A stretch of DNA of 10,342 nucleotides from Holophagaceae bacterium UBA692 (GTDB lineage Bacteria; Acidobacteriota; Holophagae; Holophagales; Holophagaceae): contig DBMS01000074.1 of assembly GCA_002297665.1 (NCBI GenBank), positions 1 through 10,342 of the forward strand. The letters are read 5' to 3'. Below, one piece after another: positions 1 to 5,908 of this stretch (its first letter is position 1; each line of letters starts with the position of its first letter). The notes under the pieces are model-generated. The model did no database searches. It saw only the letters and a list, made by a program, of their open reading frames with translations, and had not been told where the DNA came from. Position numbers and translations under genes: made by a program.

Positions 1-48
1 CCTCGCGGCGGTCCTCGCGGCGCTCCTCACGACGCTCCTCGCGGCGAT
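1..48 (-). repeat. 12-bp tandem repeat coding RREE/RRED
   Basis: About four imperfect copies of a 12-bp unit (plus-strand form close to cctcgcggcgct) lie at the extreme left edge. In the minus-strand gene they encode successive RREE, RREE and RRED blocks. The array is cut by the window edge, so copy number is unknown. Such in-frame arrays often vary in length between strains. Confidence 0.6.
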
Positions 49-433
49 GTTCGCGGTGGTCCTCCATGCGCTCCAACTTCCGGCGCTGGCCGGGGGGCAT
101 CCATACGCCCCGGGGATCCTCGCGGCGCCAGTTGCGGTAGTGGCCCCGGGGGACCTCCACGATGTAGCGGGGCACGCGGCGCACCTCGACCCACTCGAAG
201 CGGGCCCGGGGGCTGCGGGCGCGGTACCAGCCGTCGTCGCGCCGGCACCAGTACCACCCGTCGTTGAAGAAGACCTCCTCCGGGACGCCGGCCACAACCG
301 AAATGCCGGGGGAGATGACCTCCAGCCGGGGCGCCACGGGCAGGCCGATCTGGATGCCGATGTGCACCTGGGCCTGGGCCGCGAAGGGGCTGAGTCCAAG
401 GAGAAGGGCGATGGGGAGGGCGTAGGATCTCAC
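1..433 (-). CDS. Secreted WYW-domain protein with Arg/Glu repeat tail (3' end missing)
   Basis: Partial gene running off the left edge; about 144 codons are visible. I chose the GTG at 433 because AGGAGA lies just upstream and translation from it begins with a clean signal peptide: residues 1-21 have a basic start, a leucine-rich core and an A-Q-A cleavage site, so the product should be exported. Around residues 57-70 there is an aromatic segment (DGWYWCRRDDGWYRA) like the short Trp/Tyr repeats of small exported YXWGXW-type proteins. A basic/Pro region follows, and from about residue 120 the chain becomes almost pure Arg/Glu/His, which would form a charged single helix. No catalytic motif is visible. 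The gene is divergent from the ferritin operon. Function unknown; an envelope-associated structural or binding role is only a guess. Confidence 0.7.
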   Translation of the reverse strand, partial: MRSYALPIALLLGLSPFAAQAQVHIGIQIGLPVAPRLEVISPGISVVAGVPEEVFFNDGWYWCRRDDGWYRARSPRARFEWVEVRRVPRYIVEVPRGHYRNWRREDPRGVWMPPGQRRKLERMEDHREHRREERREERREDRRE

Positions 434-646
434 TGGAATCTCCTATCTGGGCGGTGGGCCCGCGGAACGAAGGTGTGCATTTATCGTTCCAATTTTACAA
501 CCTGATTATTTTCAATGGAAGCCGCCGGACGACCTCCGGGGGCCTTTCCAGCATGTTGCATTCCGCCCGCTCCGCAAGGGCCGCGAAGGAGAAATGCCAC
601 AGGCCGGGGACCCCGCTACAATGGCTCCACGTTCAAGGAGAACCCC
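434..646. other. Divergent intergenic region, secreted protein / ferritin
   Basis: 213 bp between two divergent starts. It contains a conspicuously AT-rich stretch at about 478-522 in otherwise GC-rich DNA, where promoters for the leftward gene and possibly a second rightward promoter could sit. I could not find a well-spaced -35/-10 pair for the leftward gene. The rightward candidate nearest the ferritin gene is listed separately. Confidence 0.5.
594..622 (+). promoter_or_regulatory. Candidate sigma70-type promoter of the ferritin-dmeF operon
   Basis: ATGCCA at 594-599 (4 of 6 to TTGACA) and TACAAT at 617-622 (5 of 6 to TATAAT) are separated by exactly 17 bp. Transcription would begin near 629, giving a leader of roughly 18 nt that still contains the AAGGAG ribosome site at 635-640. 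The spacer holds an 11-bp dyad, cggggaccccg at 605-615, which could be a repressor site or simply GC-rich chance. Assignment is by motif only. Confidence 0.45.
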
Positions 647-1141
647 ATGATCAGCCCGAAGATGCAGGCCGCCCTCAACACCCAGATCAACCTGGAGCAG
701 TACTCCGCCCAGCTCTATCTGGCCATGAGCGCCCATTGCGACGGCCTCAGCTTCAAGGGGTTCGCCCACTGGCTGCGCATCCAGGCGGGAGAGGAGACGG
801 CCCACGCCATGAAGCTCATCCAGTTCGTGCTGGACCGCAACGGCAAGCTGGAACTCCACCCCATCCCGGCGCCCCCCACCGAATTCGGCGGCGTCATCCA
901 GGTCTTCGAGAAGACCCTGGAGCACGAGAAGGGCATCACCGCCAAGATCAACGCCCTGTTCGAACTGGCACGGGCCGAGCGGGACTACGCCAGCGAGATC
1001 ACCCTCCAGTGGTACGTCACCGAGCAGGTGGAGGAGGAGTCGAATGTCGGCCAGATCGTGGACCACCTGCGCGCGGTGGGCGAGCAGGGCGGCGGCATCT
1101 GGTACCTGGATTCCCGCATGGGCAAGCGGGTGGCCAAGTAG
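647..1141 (+). CDS. ftnA: Ferritin (iron-storage ferroxidase)
   Basis: 164 aa, the normal length for a bacterial non-haem ferritin. It should assemble into a 24-subunit cytoplasmic cage that oxidises Fe(II) and stores it as ferric mineral. The ferroxidase-centre residues of FtnA-type ferritins are all present at standard positions: Glu17, Glu50 and His53 (in GEETAH), Glu94, and Glu126/Gln127/Glu130 in the TEQVEEE helix. The central W-Y-V-T-E-Q-V segment is diagnostic. The ATG at 647 is preceded by AAGGAG with 6-nt spacing; the longer frame from 515 has no ribosome site and adds non-conserved sequence. Only 2 nt separate its stop from the next gene, so the two are surely co-transcribed. Family assignment is firm; no substrate other than iron is suggested. 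Confidence 0.95.
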   Translation: MISPKMQAALNTQINLEQYSAQLYLAMSAHCDGLSFKGFAHWLRIQAGEETAHAMKLIQFVLDRNGKLELHPIPAPPTEFGGVIQVFEKTLEHEKGITAKINALFELARAERDYASEITLQWYVTEQVEEESNVGQIVDHLRAVGEQGGGIWYLDSRMGKRVAK

Positions 1142-1143
1142 GG

Positions 1144-2049
1144 ATGGGCGCAGCACAGCCCAGCCCCAAAACCCACTCGCACCTCTTCGATCAGGGCAAC
1201 CGGGCCGGAGAACGCGGAACCCGCCTGGTCATGGTCATCACGGCCCTCATGATGGCCGTGGAGATCCTCGCGGGCTGGCGCTTCAATTCCATGGCCCTCC
1301 TGGCCGACGGCTGGCACATGAGCTCCCACGCGGTGGCCATCGGGGTGAGCGCCCTGGCGTACGCCCTGGCCCGCCGCCACGCCGGGGACCGCCGGTTCGC
1401 CTTCGGCACCTGGAAGATCGAGATCCTGGGCGGCTTCGCCAGCGCCCTCTTCCTGCTGGGCGTGGCGGCCTGGATGGTGCTGGGCTCGGCCCAGCGGCTC
1501 CTGGAGCCTTCGCCCATCCACTACCGCGAGGCCATGGCCGTGGCCGGAGCCGGCCTGGTGGTGAACGTCGTGTGCGCCCTCATCCTGGGCCAGGCCCACG
1601 ACCACGGCCACGACCACGGCCACCACGGGCACGACCTGAACCTGCGCTCGGCCTACGTCCACGTCATCGCCGACGCGGCCACCTCGGTGCTGGCCATCGT
1701 GGCCCTGGCCGGGGGCCTGGCCCTGGGGTGGGCCTGGCTGGACCCGGTGATGGGCCTGGCGGGCGCGGCGCTGGTGACCGCCTGGGCCGTGGGCCTCCTG
1801 CGCGACACCACGCGGGTCCTGCTGGACGCGGAGATGGACCACCCGGTGGTGGACGAGATCCGCGAGGTGGCCGGCGCCCATCCCGAGTGGGGCCGCCTCA
1901 CCGACCTCCACGTGTGGCGGGTGGGCAAGGCCAGCTACGCCTGCATCCTGGCGCTGGAAGGGAGCCCCGGGGACCTGACCCCCGACGCCGTGCGCGCCGC
2001 CGTGGGCGTGCACGAGGAACTGGTGCACATCACCGTGGAACTGGGGTGA
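1144..2049 (+). CDS. dmeF: CDF-family divalent metal efflux transporter, DmeF type
   Basis: 301 aa. Six membrane segments are visible (about 28-45, 50-70, 96-115, 130-149, 170-190, 197-217), followed by a cytoplasmic C-terminal domain of about 80 residues, the standard cation diffusion facilitator layout. Metal-site residues are Asp55 and His58 in TM2 (LLADGWHMSSH) and His173/Asp177 in TM5 (HVIAD). A His/Asp-rich loop at 152-163 lies between TM4 and TM5. The N-terminal HSHLF motif and the ADGWHM signature point to the DmeF subgroup, whose studied members export Co(II) and Ni(II) by proton antiport. Coupling to ferritin raises Fe(II) as an alternative cargo; this is inference. The ATG at 1144 is chosen over the frame's far upstream start because that extension lies out of frame inside the ferritin gene. 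Confidence 0.9.
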   Translation: MGAAQPSPKTHSHLFDQGNRAGERGTRLVMVITALMMAVEILAGWRFNSMALLADGWHMSSHAVAIGVSALAYALARRHAGDRRFAFGTWKIEILGGFASALFLLGVAAWMVLGSAQRLLEPSPIHYREAMAVAGAGLVVNVVCALILGQAHDHGHDHGHHGHDLNLRSAYVHVIADAATSVLAIVALAGGLALGWAWLDPVMGLAGAALVTAWAVGLLRDTTRVLLDAEMDHPVVDEIREVAGAHPEWGRLTDLHVWRVGKASYACILALEGSPGDLTPDAVRAAVGVHEELVHITVELG

Positions 2050-2656
2050 AGGCGGCCAGTCCCGCCAGGCGGGGCTTGTAGCGGATCAGGAAGAGGCCCT
2101 TCTCCGCCGTGTCCGAGAAGCTGCTGCCCGCGAGCAGGAGCCGCGTCGCGGCCCGGGCGCGCTCGTTGGACCAGTGCTCGAACTCCATGCGGTAGATGGC
2201 CACGAACAGCTCCGTGCGTCCGACGCCGTGGTAGCAGTGGATGAGCGCGGGGCGGTTGGCGGGGTCGCGGATGGCCATGAGGAAGCGGTCCACGGTGGCG
2301 TCCGTGGGCACCTGGGGCGTGGGCAGGTGGATGTGCCGGACGCCGATTTCGGCCAGGGCCTGGGCCTCCTTGCGGATCGTTCCCAGGTCCGTGGTGTTGG
2401 TGCTGTCCTCCCCCGGCTGGAAGGTGCGCAGGTCGATGACCGACTTCAGCCCCAGGAGACGGGCCTGGCGCTGGAGCTCGGCCGGGGGCATCACCCCCGA
2501 CTGGTACACCTGCCCCAGGGTCACGGTGCCCAGGCGATGCCGGATGTGGATGTGGTAGAGCGAATACGAGCCCACCACCGCCATGGCGGCCAGGGCGGCC
2601 GCCCCCAACCCCTTGAGGAGCATCGACCTTGCAGACCCCGTCCGGCGATTGGGCAT
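2030..2656 (-). CDS. Membrane-anchored Cys-dependent (dual-specificity/tyrosine-type) phosphatase
   Basis: 208 aa from the ATG at 2656, which has AAAGGA about 9 nt upstream; the longer frame to 2719 has no ribosome site. Residues 1-12 are basic and 13-32 form one hydrophobic Ala-rich segment, so the protein is probably anchored with the rest outside the cytoplasm (N-in) or acts as a signal-anchor protein. The catalytic P-loop is plain: His140-Cys141-Y-H-Gly144-V-G-Arg147-Thr148, matching HCX2GX2R[ST] of the Cys-based phosphatase superfamily. A conserved-looking VIDLR stretch (73-77) precedes it, as in the DSP-like bacterial group. Substrate unknown: phosphotyrosine, phosphoinositide or another phosphate monoester. 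It lies 71 bp downstream of the last BMC gene on the same strand, so read-through from the BMC operon is possible. Its 3' end overlaps dmeF by 20 bp. Confidence 0.82.
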   Translation of the reverse strand: MPNRRTGSARSMLLKGLGAAALAAMAVVGSYSLYHIHIRHRLGTVTLGQVYQSGVMPPAELQRQARLLGLKSVIDLRTFQPGEDSTNTTDLGTIRKEAQALAEIGVRHIHLPTPQVPTDATVDRFLMAIRDPANRPALIHCYHGVGRTELFVAIYRMEFEHWSNERARAATRLLLAGSSFSDTAEKGLFLIRYKPRLAGLAAFTPVPR

Positions 2657-2727
2657 GTTCACGCATCCTTTGGTTGACTTGATCATTGTGACCGGGGCGC
2701 CTGGCCGCCGGAACCGCAAATGGGGGG

Positions 2728-2997
2728 CTACCGCCGTTCCACCCGGTCCACGTGCCCGATGATCACCACGTTGGCGGGGCAGTCCCTCCGGCCCACCACG
2801 TCGTCCACGGCCCCGCCGTTCCGGGCCACCAGGACCCGGTCCCCGGGCCCCGCCTGGACCCCGTCCAGGGCGACCATGGTGCGGTCCCCGGCCGTGCCGT
2901 CCTCGAGGACTTCCCGCACCAGCAGGAGCTTGCGCCCGGCGAAAAAGGCCAGCTTCTCGGTGGCCACGACGGGGGCGAGCACTTCGGCGATGAACAT
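2728..2997 (-). CDS. BMC-P pentameric shell vertex protein (EutN/CcmL family), third paralogue
   Basis: 89 aa, the usual size of the EutN/CcmL family whose pentamers cap the vertices of microcompartment shells. Family features visible: N-terminal beta strand MFIAEVLAPVVATEK, then the G-x-K-L-L-L-V strand, a VALDGVQAGPGDRVLV stretch equivalent to the conserved D-x-V-G-A-G-x-G-E-x-V-L-V, and the final VVIIGHVDRV strand. GTAGDRT replaces the usual loop and there are no SSAR residues, so it is divergent from the first paralogue. The ribosome site GAGGAGG is 6 nt from ATG, and the gene starts 10 nt after the preceding BMC-P stop. It is the last gene of the BMC operon. Confidence 0.9.
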   Translation of the reverse strand: MFIAEVLAPVVATEKLAFFAGRKLLLVREVLEDGTAGDRTMVALDGVQAGPGDRVLVARNGGAVDDVVGRRDCPANVVIIGHVDRVERR

Positions 2998-3007
2998 GGC
3001 GCCCTCC

Positions 3008-3268
3008 TCAGGTGGCCGAGTCCACGAGGCCCACGATGCAGGCGTCGATGGCCCCGTAGCCGCCGGGGAGGGCCTTGGGGGCCTCCCGGGCGTCGATGTA
3101 CATGACCAGGTCCCCGTCCCGGGAGGCCACCAGGTCCACCGCGGCCAGGGGCTCGCCCATGGGCCGGCCCTCGGCGTCCACGCCCTGGATCATGCGGAAG
3201 GTGTAGCCCGACAGGGACTCCAGCTTGCGCGTGGCCACCACTTGACCTTTCACCCGCGCTAGAAGCAT
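3008..3268 (-). CDS. BMC-P pentameric shell vertex protein, second paralogue
   Basis: 86 aa EutN/CcmL-family protein. The N-terminal MLLARVKGQVVATRK and terminal ACIVGLVDS strands are typical. The central loop is degenerate: where the family usually has GAG-x-GE-x-VLV-x-x-GSSAR this protein has VASRDGDLVMYIDARE, so its pore-proximal surface should differ. Its ATG lies 10 bp inside the end of the upstream BMC-T gene (3259-3268 shared), implying translational coupling. It is expected to form a distinct class of pentamer or to mix with the other two paralogues at shell vertices. Confident for family, not for its special role. Confidence 0.9.
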   Translation of the reverse strand: MLLARVKGQVVATRKLESLSGYTFRMIQGVDAEGRPMGEPLAAVDLVASRDGDLVMYIDAREAPKALPGGYGAIDACIVGLVDSAT

Positions 3269-3855
3269 GAGCTCTCCAGGCCTTCCAGGACGAGGCCCTG
3301 GATGATGTCGTGGGGGCGGGCCAGGATCTCGCTGTGCACGAAGGCGGCCTCCTCCCGGAGAAGTTCCTCGGCCGAGGCCAGGGCGGCCTCCACCTCGGAC
3401 AGGTCCCCGGTGAAGGTGAAGTAGCCCTTGCCGCCCAGGTCCAGGTTGTAGGTGAGCTCCAGGAGCCGCACGGCGGTGGTCTTCACGGCGCGGTCCGCGG
3501 CCTGCACCAGTGCGGCCAGGGCCTGGCCCTCCACGATGCCCACGGCGTCGGTGGTGAGCTCCGTGCCCTTCTCCTTCTGCAGCGCCGCCAGCACCTGGGG
3601 ATGCAGGTTGGGGATGTAGGTCCAGGACACCAGGAAGGGATCCGAGTGCAGGTGGCCCTCCTCCACGGCCTCCAGCAGGTCCGCCTCGTCCCCGGTGAGG
3701 TGGATCATGAATTTCCCCGAGCCCACGGGGCCCGCCTTGAGCAGGCGCACCTCCGCCTTCTTGAGCATCAGGTCGGCCACCTGCAGGCCTTTGGCGATGC
3801 TGGAGAGCTCGAGGATGCCGAGGGTGGGGACCAGGTTCGGGTTCGGAGTGGCCAT
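3259..3855 (-). CDS. BMC-T tandem-domain shell protein, PduT-like, without the pore cysteine
   Basis: 198 aa with two BMC folds (about 11-95 and 103-190), forming trimers that look like hexamers in the shell facet. It matches PduT in layout: the first domain opens LGILELSSIAKG and the second VGIVEGQALAALVQAADRAVK, and the end runs into ARPHDII. PduT holds a [4Fe-4S] cluster at its central pore through a Cys in a C-P-G-K-F loop; here the equivalent stretch is Gly45-Ser-Gly-Lys-Phe49, so that ligand is absent and a small-molecule pore is more likely. The only cysteine is near the C terminus (Cys197). The start at 3855 is the first ATG after the aldehyde dehydrogenase stop (20 nt gap). From memory it resembles the single-layer T1 trimer of the Haliangium shell. 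Confidence 0.9.
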   Translation of the reverse strand: MATPNPNLVPTLGILELSSIAKGLQVADLMLKKAEVRLLKAGPVGSGKFMIHLTGDEADLLEAVEEGHLHSDPFLVSWTYIPNLHPQVLAALQKEKGTELTTDAVGIVEGQALAALVQAADRAVKTTAVRLLELTYNLDLGGKGYFTFTGDLSEVEAALASAEELLREEAAFVHSEILARPHDIIQGLVLEGLESSCF

Positions 3856-3875
3856 GGGGGGGTCCAGTCGCGGGA

Positions 3876-5261
3876 TCAGACGATTCGGAAATGGTCCTTG
3901 AGGGTGCAGCGGCGGCGCCGGGCGAAATGCGCGGCGTTGGTGAGGCCCTCCCCCGTGGGGGAGGCGATGGTGAACGAGGTGGGCCCCGGACCTTCGAAGC
4001 CCAGGCCGTTGAAGTTGGGACCGTTCTTCACGAAGATCGAGCAGTCCACGGCGCGGGCCATCTTGTCCAGGTGGTCGATGTTCTTGGAATACATGCTGGC
4101 GGTGTGCCGGAAGCCGTGCTCGGCCTTCAGGGCCAGGGCGATGGCCTCGTGCACGTCCCGGGCGCGGGTGAAGCCGATGACGGGCATGAGGAGCTCGGAC
4201 TGGATGAAGGGGTGGTCGAAGGGCACGTCCGCGAACACCAGCCGGGGCTCGCCGGAATACGGGATTCCCGCGGCCTTGAGGATGTGGGTTGCGTCCTTGC
4301 CCACGAAGGCCTTGTTGGGGTAGCGGCCCTCCATCACGGTCCGCTCCACGGCCGCGATCTCGGCGCCGCGCAGCTCGTGGGCGCCCGCGGCCGCCATGCA
4401 GGCCTTGAGGCGGTCCGCGATGGCCTCCACCGCGATGACCTCCTTCTCGCAGATGCACACCACGTTGTTGTCGAACGAGGCCCCGGCGACGATGCCCCGC
4501 CCGGCCTGCTCCAGGTCCGCGGTCTCGTCCACCACCACGGGGGGGTTGCCCGGGCCGCCGGCGATGACCTTCTTGCCCGAGGCGAAGGCGGCCTTGACCA
4601 CCGCGGGGCCGCCCGTGACCACCAGGAGCCGGATGCCGGGGGCCTTCATGAGCTCGGCGGCGGTCTCCAGGGTGGGCTCGGCCACGCAGGTGAGGAGGTT
4701 GGCCGGGGCGCCCTCGGCCACCAGGAGCCGGTTGATGAGGTCGATGGTGAAGGCGTTGGTGCGCCTGGCGCCGGGATGGGCGTTGAAGACCACCGCGTTG
4801 CCCGCCGAGAGCATGCCGATGCCGTTGTTGATGACGGTCTCGGAGGGGTTCGTGGAGGGCGTGATGGAGCCGATGACGCCCCAGGGGGCCAGCTCCTCCA
4901 GGGTCAGTCCGTGCTGGCCCGAGACCGCGTCGGCCCGCAGCACTTCGGGACCGGGGGTCTTGTTGATGACCAGGAGGTTCTTCTTGACCTTGTCCTCCAC
5001 GCGGCCCATGCCCGTCTCGCCCACGGCGAGCTCGGCCAGGTCCCGGGCGTGGCGGCGGAGCCCCACGCGCAGCTCCTGGATGATCTCCGCCCGGCGCTCC
5101 AGGCCGATGGCCCGGAACGCCTGGAAGGCGGCCTCGGCGGCGCCGATGGCCGACGGGATGTCGGAAAAGCAGCCCATCTGCGGTCCCGCCGCCGGGGCGC
5201 CCTCCAGTTCGCGGAGGACGCGTTCGGCGATTCTCGAGACCAGGGCGCGATCGATTTCCAT
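3876..5261 (-). CDS. pduP: CoA-acylating aldehyde dehydrogenase, BMC-targeted (PduP/EutE family)
   Basis: 461 aa, full length for the family. It oxidises an aldehyde (probably acetaldehyde here) with CoA and NAD+ to the acyl-CoA and NADH. The catalytic Cys269 sits in FDNNVVCICEKEV, aligned with FDNNxPCIAEKEV of PduP; a second Cys at 271 is unusual. The NAD-binding region shows TPSTNPSE (134-141) and the GGP/GNP loop (235-240). Residues 1-22 form an amphipathic helix, then a Gly/Ala/Pro linker (21-28), before the enzyme proper: the typical N-terminal encapsulation peptide. The ATG at 5261 has GAGG about 8 nt upstream. The gene sits between two shell genes, as in other metabolosome operons. DeoC in the same operon makes acetaldehyde, which suggests the substrate; propionaldehyde cannot be excluded from sequence. 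Confidence 0.93.
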   Translation of the reverse strand: MEIDRALVSRIAERVLRELEGAPAAGPQMGCFSDIPSAIGAAEAAFQAFRAIGLERRAEIIQELRVGLRRHARDLAELAVGETGMGRVEDKVKKNLLVINKTPGPEVLRADAVSGQHGLTLEELAPWGVIGSITPSTNPSETVINNGIGMLSAGNAVVFNAHPGARRTNAFTIDLINRLLVAEGAPANLLTCVAEPTLETAAELMKAPGIRLLVVTGGPAVVKAAFASGKKVIAGGPGNPPVVVDETADLEQAGRGIVAGASFDNNVVCICEKEVIAVEAIADRLKACMAAAGAHELRGAEIAAVERTVMEGRYPNKAFVGKDATHILKAAGIPYSGEPRLVFADVPFDHPFIQSELLMPVIGFTRARDVHEAIALALKAEHGFRHTASMYSKNIDHLDKMARAVDCSIFVKNGPNFNGLGFEGPGPTSFTIASPTGEGLTNAAHFARRRRCTLKDHFRIV

Positions 5262-5278
5262 GGCTCAGCCTCTGGGGA

Positions 5279-5569
5279 TCAGGGTTTCCTGTAGACCTCG
5301 GAGCCCTCGAACTGCACGGCGTCCACGATTCCGATGACGACGGCGTCCACGGGCTTGCCCTCGCTCACGGGCGTCATGCGGGCCGAGGAGCCCTGGCACA
5401 CGAGCACCCATTCGCCGGAGCCGGCGCCCACGCCGTCCGAGGCGACGATGGGGTTGCCCTTGGGCTGCCCCTTGGGGTCCACCGGCTGGATCAGGAGCAG
5501 CTTGTGGCCGGCGAGGGCGCCGACCTTCTGGCTGGCGACGACGTCGCCCACCACCTTGGCGATCAACAT
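5279..5569 (-). CDS. BMC-P pentameric shell vertex protein, first paralogue (canonical)
   Basis: 96 aa EutN/CcmL-family protein and the most canonical of the three in this operon. It has MLIAKVVGDVVASQK, the GHKLLLIQPVD strand, the conserved SDGVGAGSGEWVLVCQGSSAR core (two consecutive segments), and PVDAVVIGIVD near the end. Five copies should form the truncated pyramids that close the icosahedral vertices. A GGAGG ribosome site lies about 7 nt before the ATG at 5569, and 18 nt separate it from the BMC-H stop. The C-terminal tail after VDAVQFEGSEVYRKP is longer than in the other two. Confidence 0.93.
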   Translation of the reverse strand: MLIAKVVGDVVASQKVGALAGHKLLLIQPVDPKGQPKGNPIVASDGVGAGSGEWVLVCQGSSARMTPVSEGKPVDAVVIGIVDAVQFEGSEVYRKP

Positions 5570-5587
5570 GGCCCGCCTCCGATGAAC

Positions 5588-5878
5588 CTAGGCGTTCGCT
5601 TCGGCGCGGCCCAGGGGGAGGACGGAATCCACGTTCTCGTGGGGACGCGGGATGACGTGGACGGAGACGATCTCGCCGACCTTCTGGGCGGCCAGGGATC
5701 CCGCTTCCACGGCGGCCTTCACCGCCGCCACGTCGCCGCGGATGATGGCGGTGACGAAGCCGCCGCCGATCTTCTCGTAGCCGACCAGCTGCACGCGGGC
5801 AGCCTTCAGCATCGCGTCGCTGGCTTCCACCATGGCGACGAAACCCTTGGTTTCGATCATGCCGAGCGCTTCACTCAT
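5588..5878 (-). CDS. BMC-H hexameric shell protein (PduA/PduJ/EutM type)
   Basis: 96 aa single BMC domain, the main facet tile of the shell. It begins ALGMIETKGFVAMVEASDAMLKAA and ends its fold with VHVIPRPHENVD, hallmarks of the PduA/EutM group. The pore loop is Lys36-Ile-Gly-Gly-Gly40-Phe; PduA has Ser at the middle position, so this hexamer should have a somewhat wider, less serine-lined pore. A GGGAG ribosome site precedes the ATG at 5878. It is the only BMC-H in the operon, so a single hexamer type must make up most of the facets. From memory it is close to the Haliangium BMC-H, including the VLPLGR tail. Confidence 0.95.
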   Translation of the reverse strand: MSEALGMIETKGFVAMVEASDAMLKAARVQLVGYEKIGGGFVTAIIRGDVAAVKAAVEAGSLAAQKVGEIVSVHVIPRPHENVDSVLPLGRAEANA

Positions 5879-5908
5879 GGGTCTCTCCCTGGAGTTGGGG
5901 TGGGGGGA

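Noticed and set aside
1..48. CRISPR-like array at the left edge
   Set aside because: The 12-bp units are directly adjacent with no spacers and stay in frame with a coding sequence.
503..517. Possible Fur box (tgattattttcaatg) upstream of ferritin
   Set aside because: Only the left half matches the consensus (6 of 7); the right half matches about 2 of 7.
454..1143. Upstream extension of the dmeF reading frame through the ferritin gene
   Set aside because: It is out of frame with ferritin, its composition is non-conserved, and the ATG at 1144 starts with the conserved HSHLF-type N terminus.
1591..1640. Short CAC/GAC-rich repeat in dmeF
   Set aside because: It encodes the His/Asp-rich metal loop expected in this transporter family, not an independent repeat element.
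2657..2727. Terminator after the last BMC gene
   Set aside because: A short GGCG/CGCC hairpin is possible but there is no T-run after it and the stem is only four base pairs.
3856..4458. Long upstream extension of the PduT-like BMC-T frame
   Set aside because: It overlaps the aldehyde dehydrogenase in another frame and is Arg/Gly-rich low complexity; the ATG at 3855 gives the normal family length.
3891..5294. 467-aa open frame on the plus strand opposite the aldehyde dehydrogenase, and similar antisense frames along the BMC operon
   Set aside because: Gly/His/Val-rich composition with no domain motifs, no ribosome sites, and exactly antisense to well-conserved genes; a by-product of high third-position GC.
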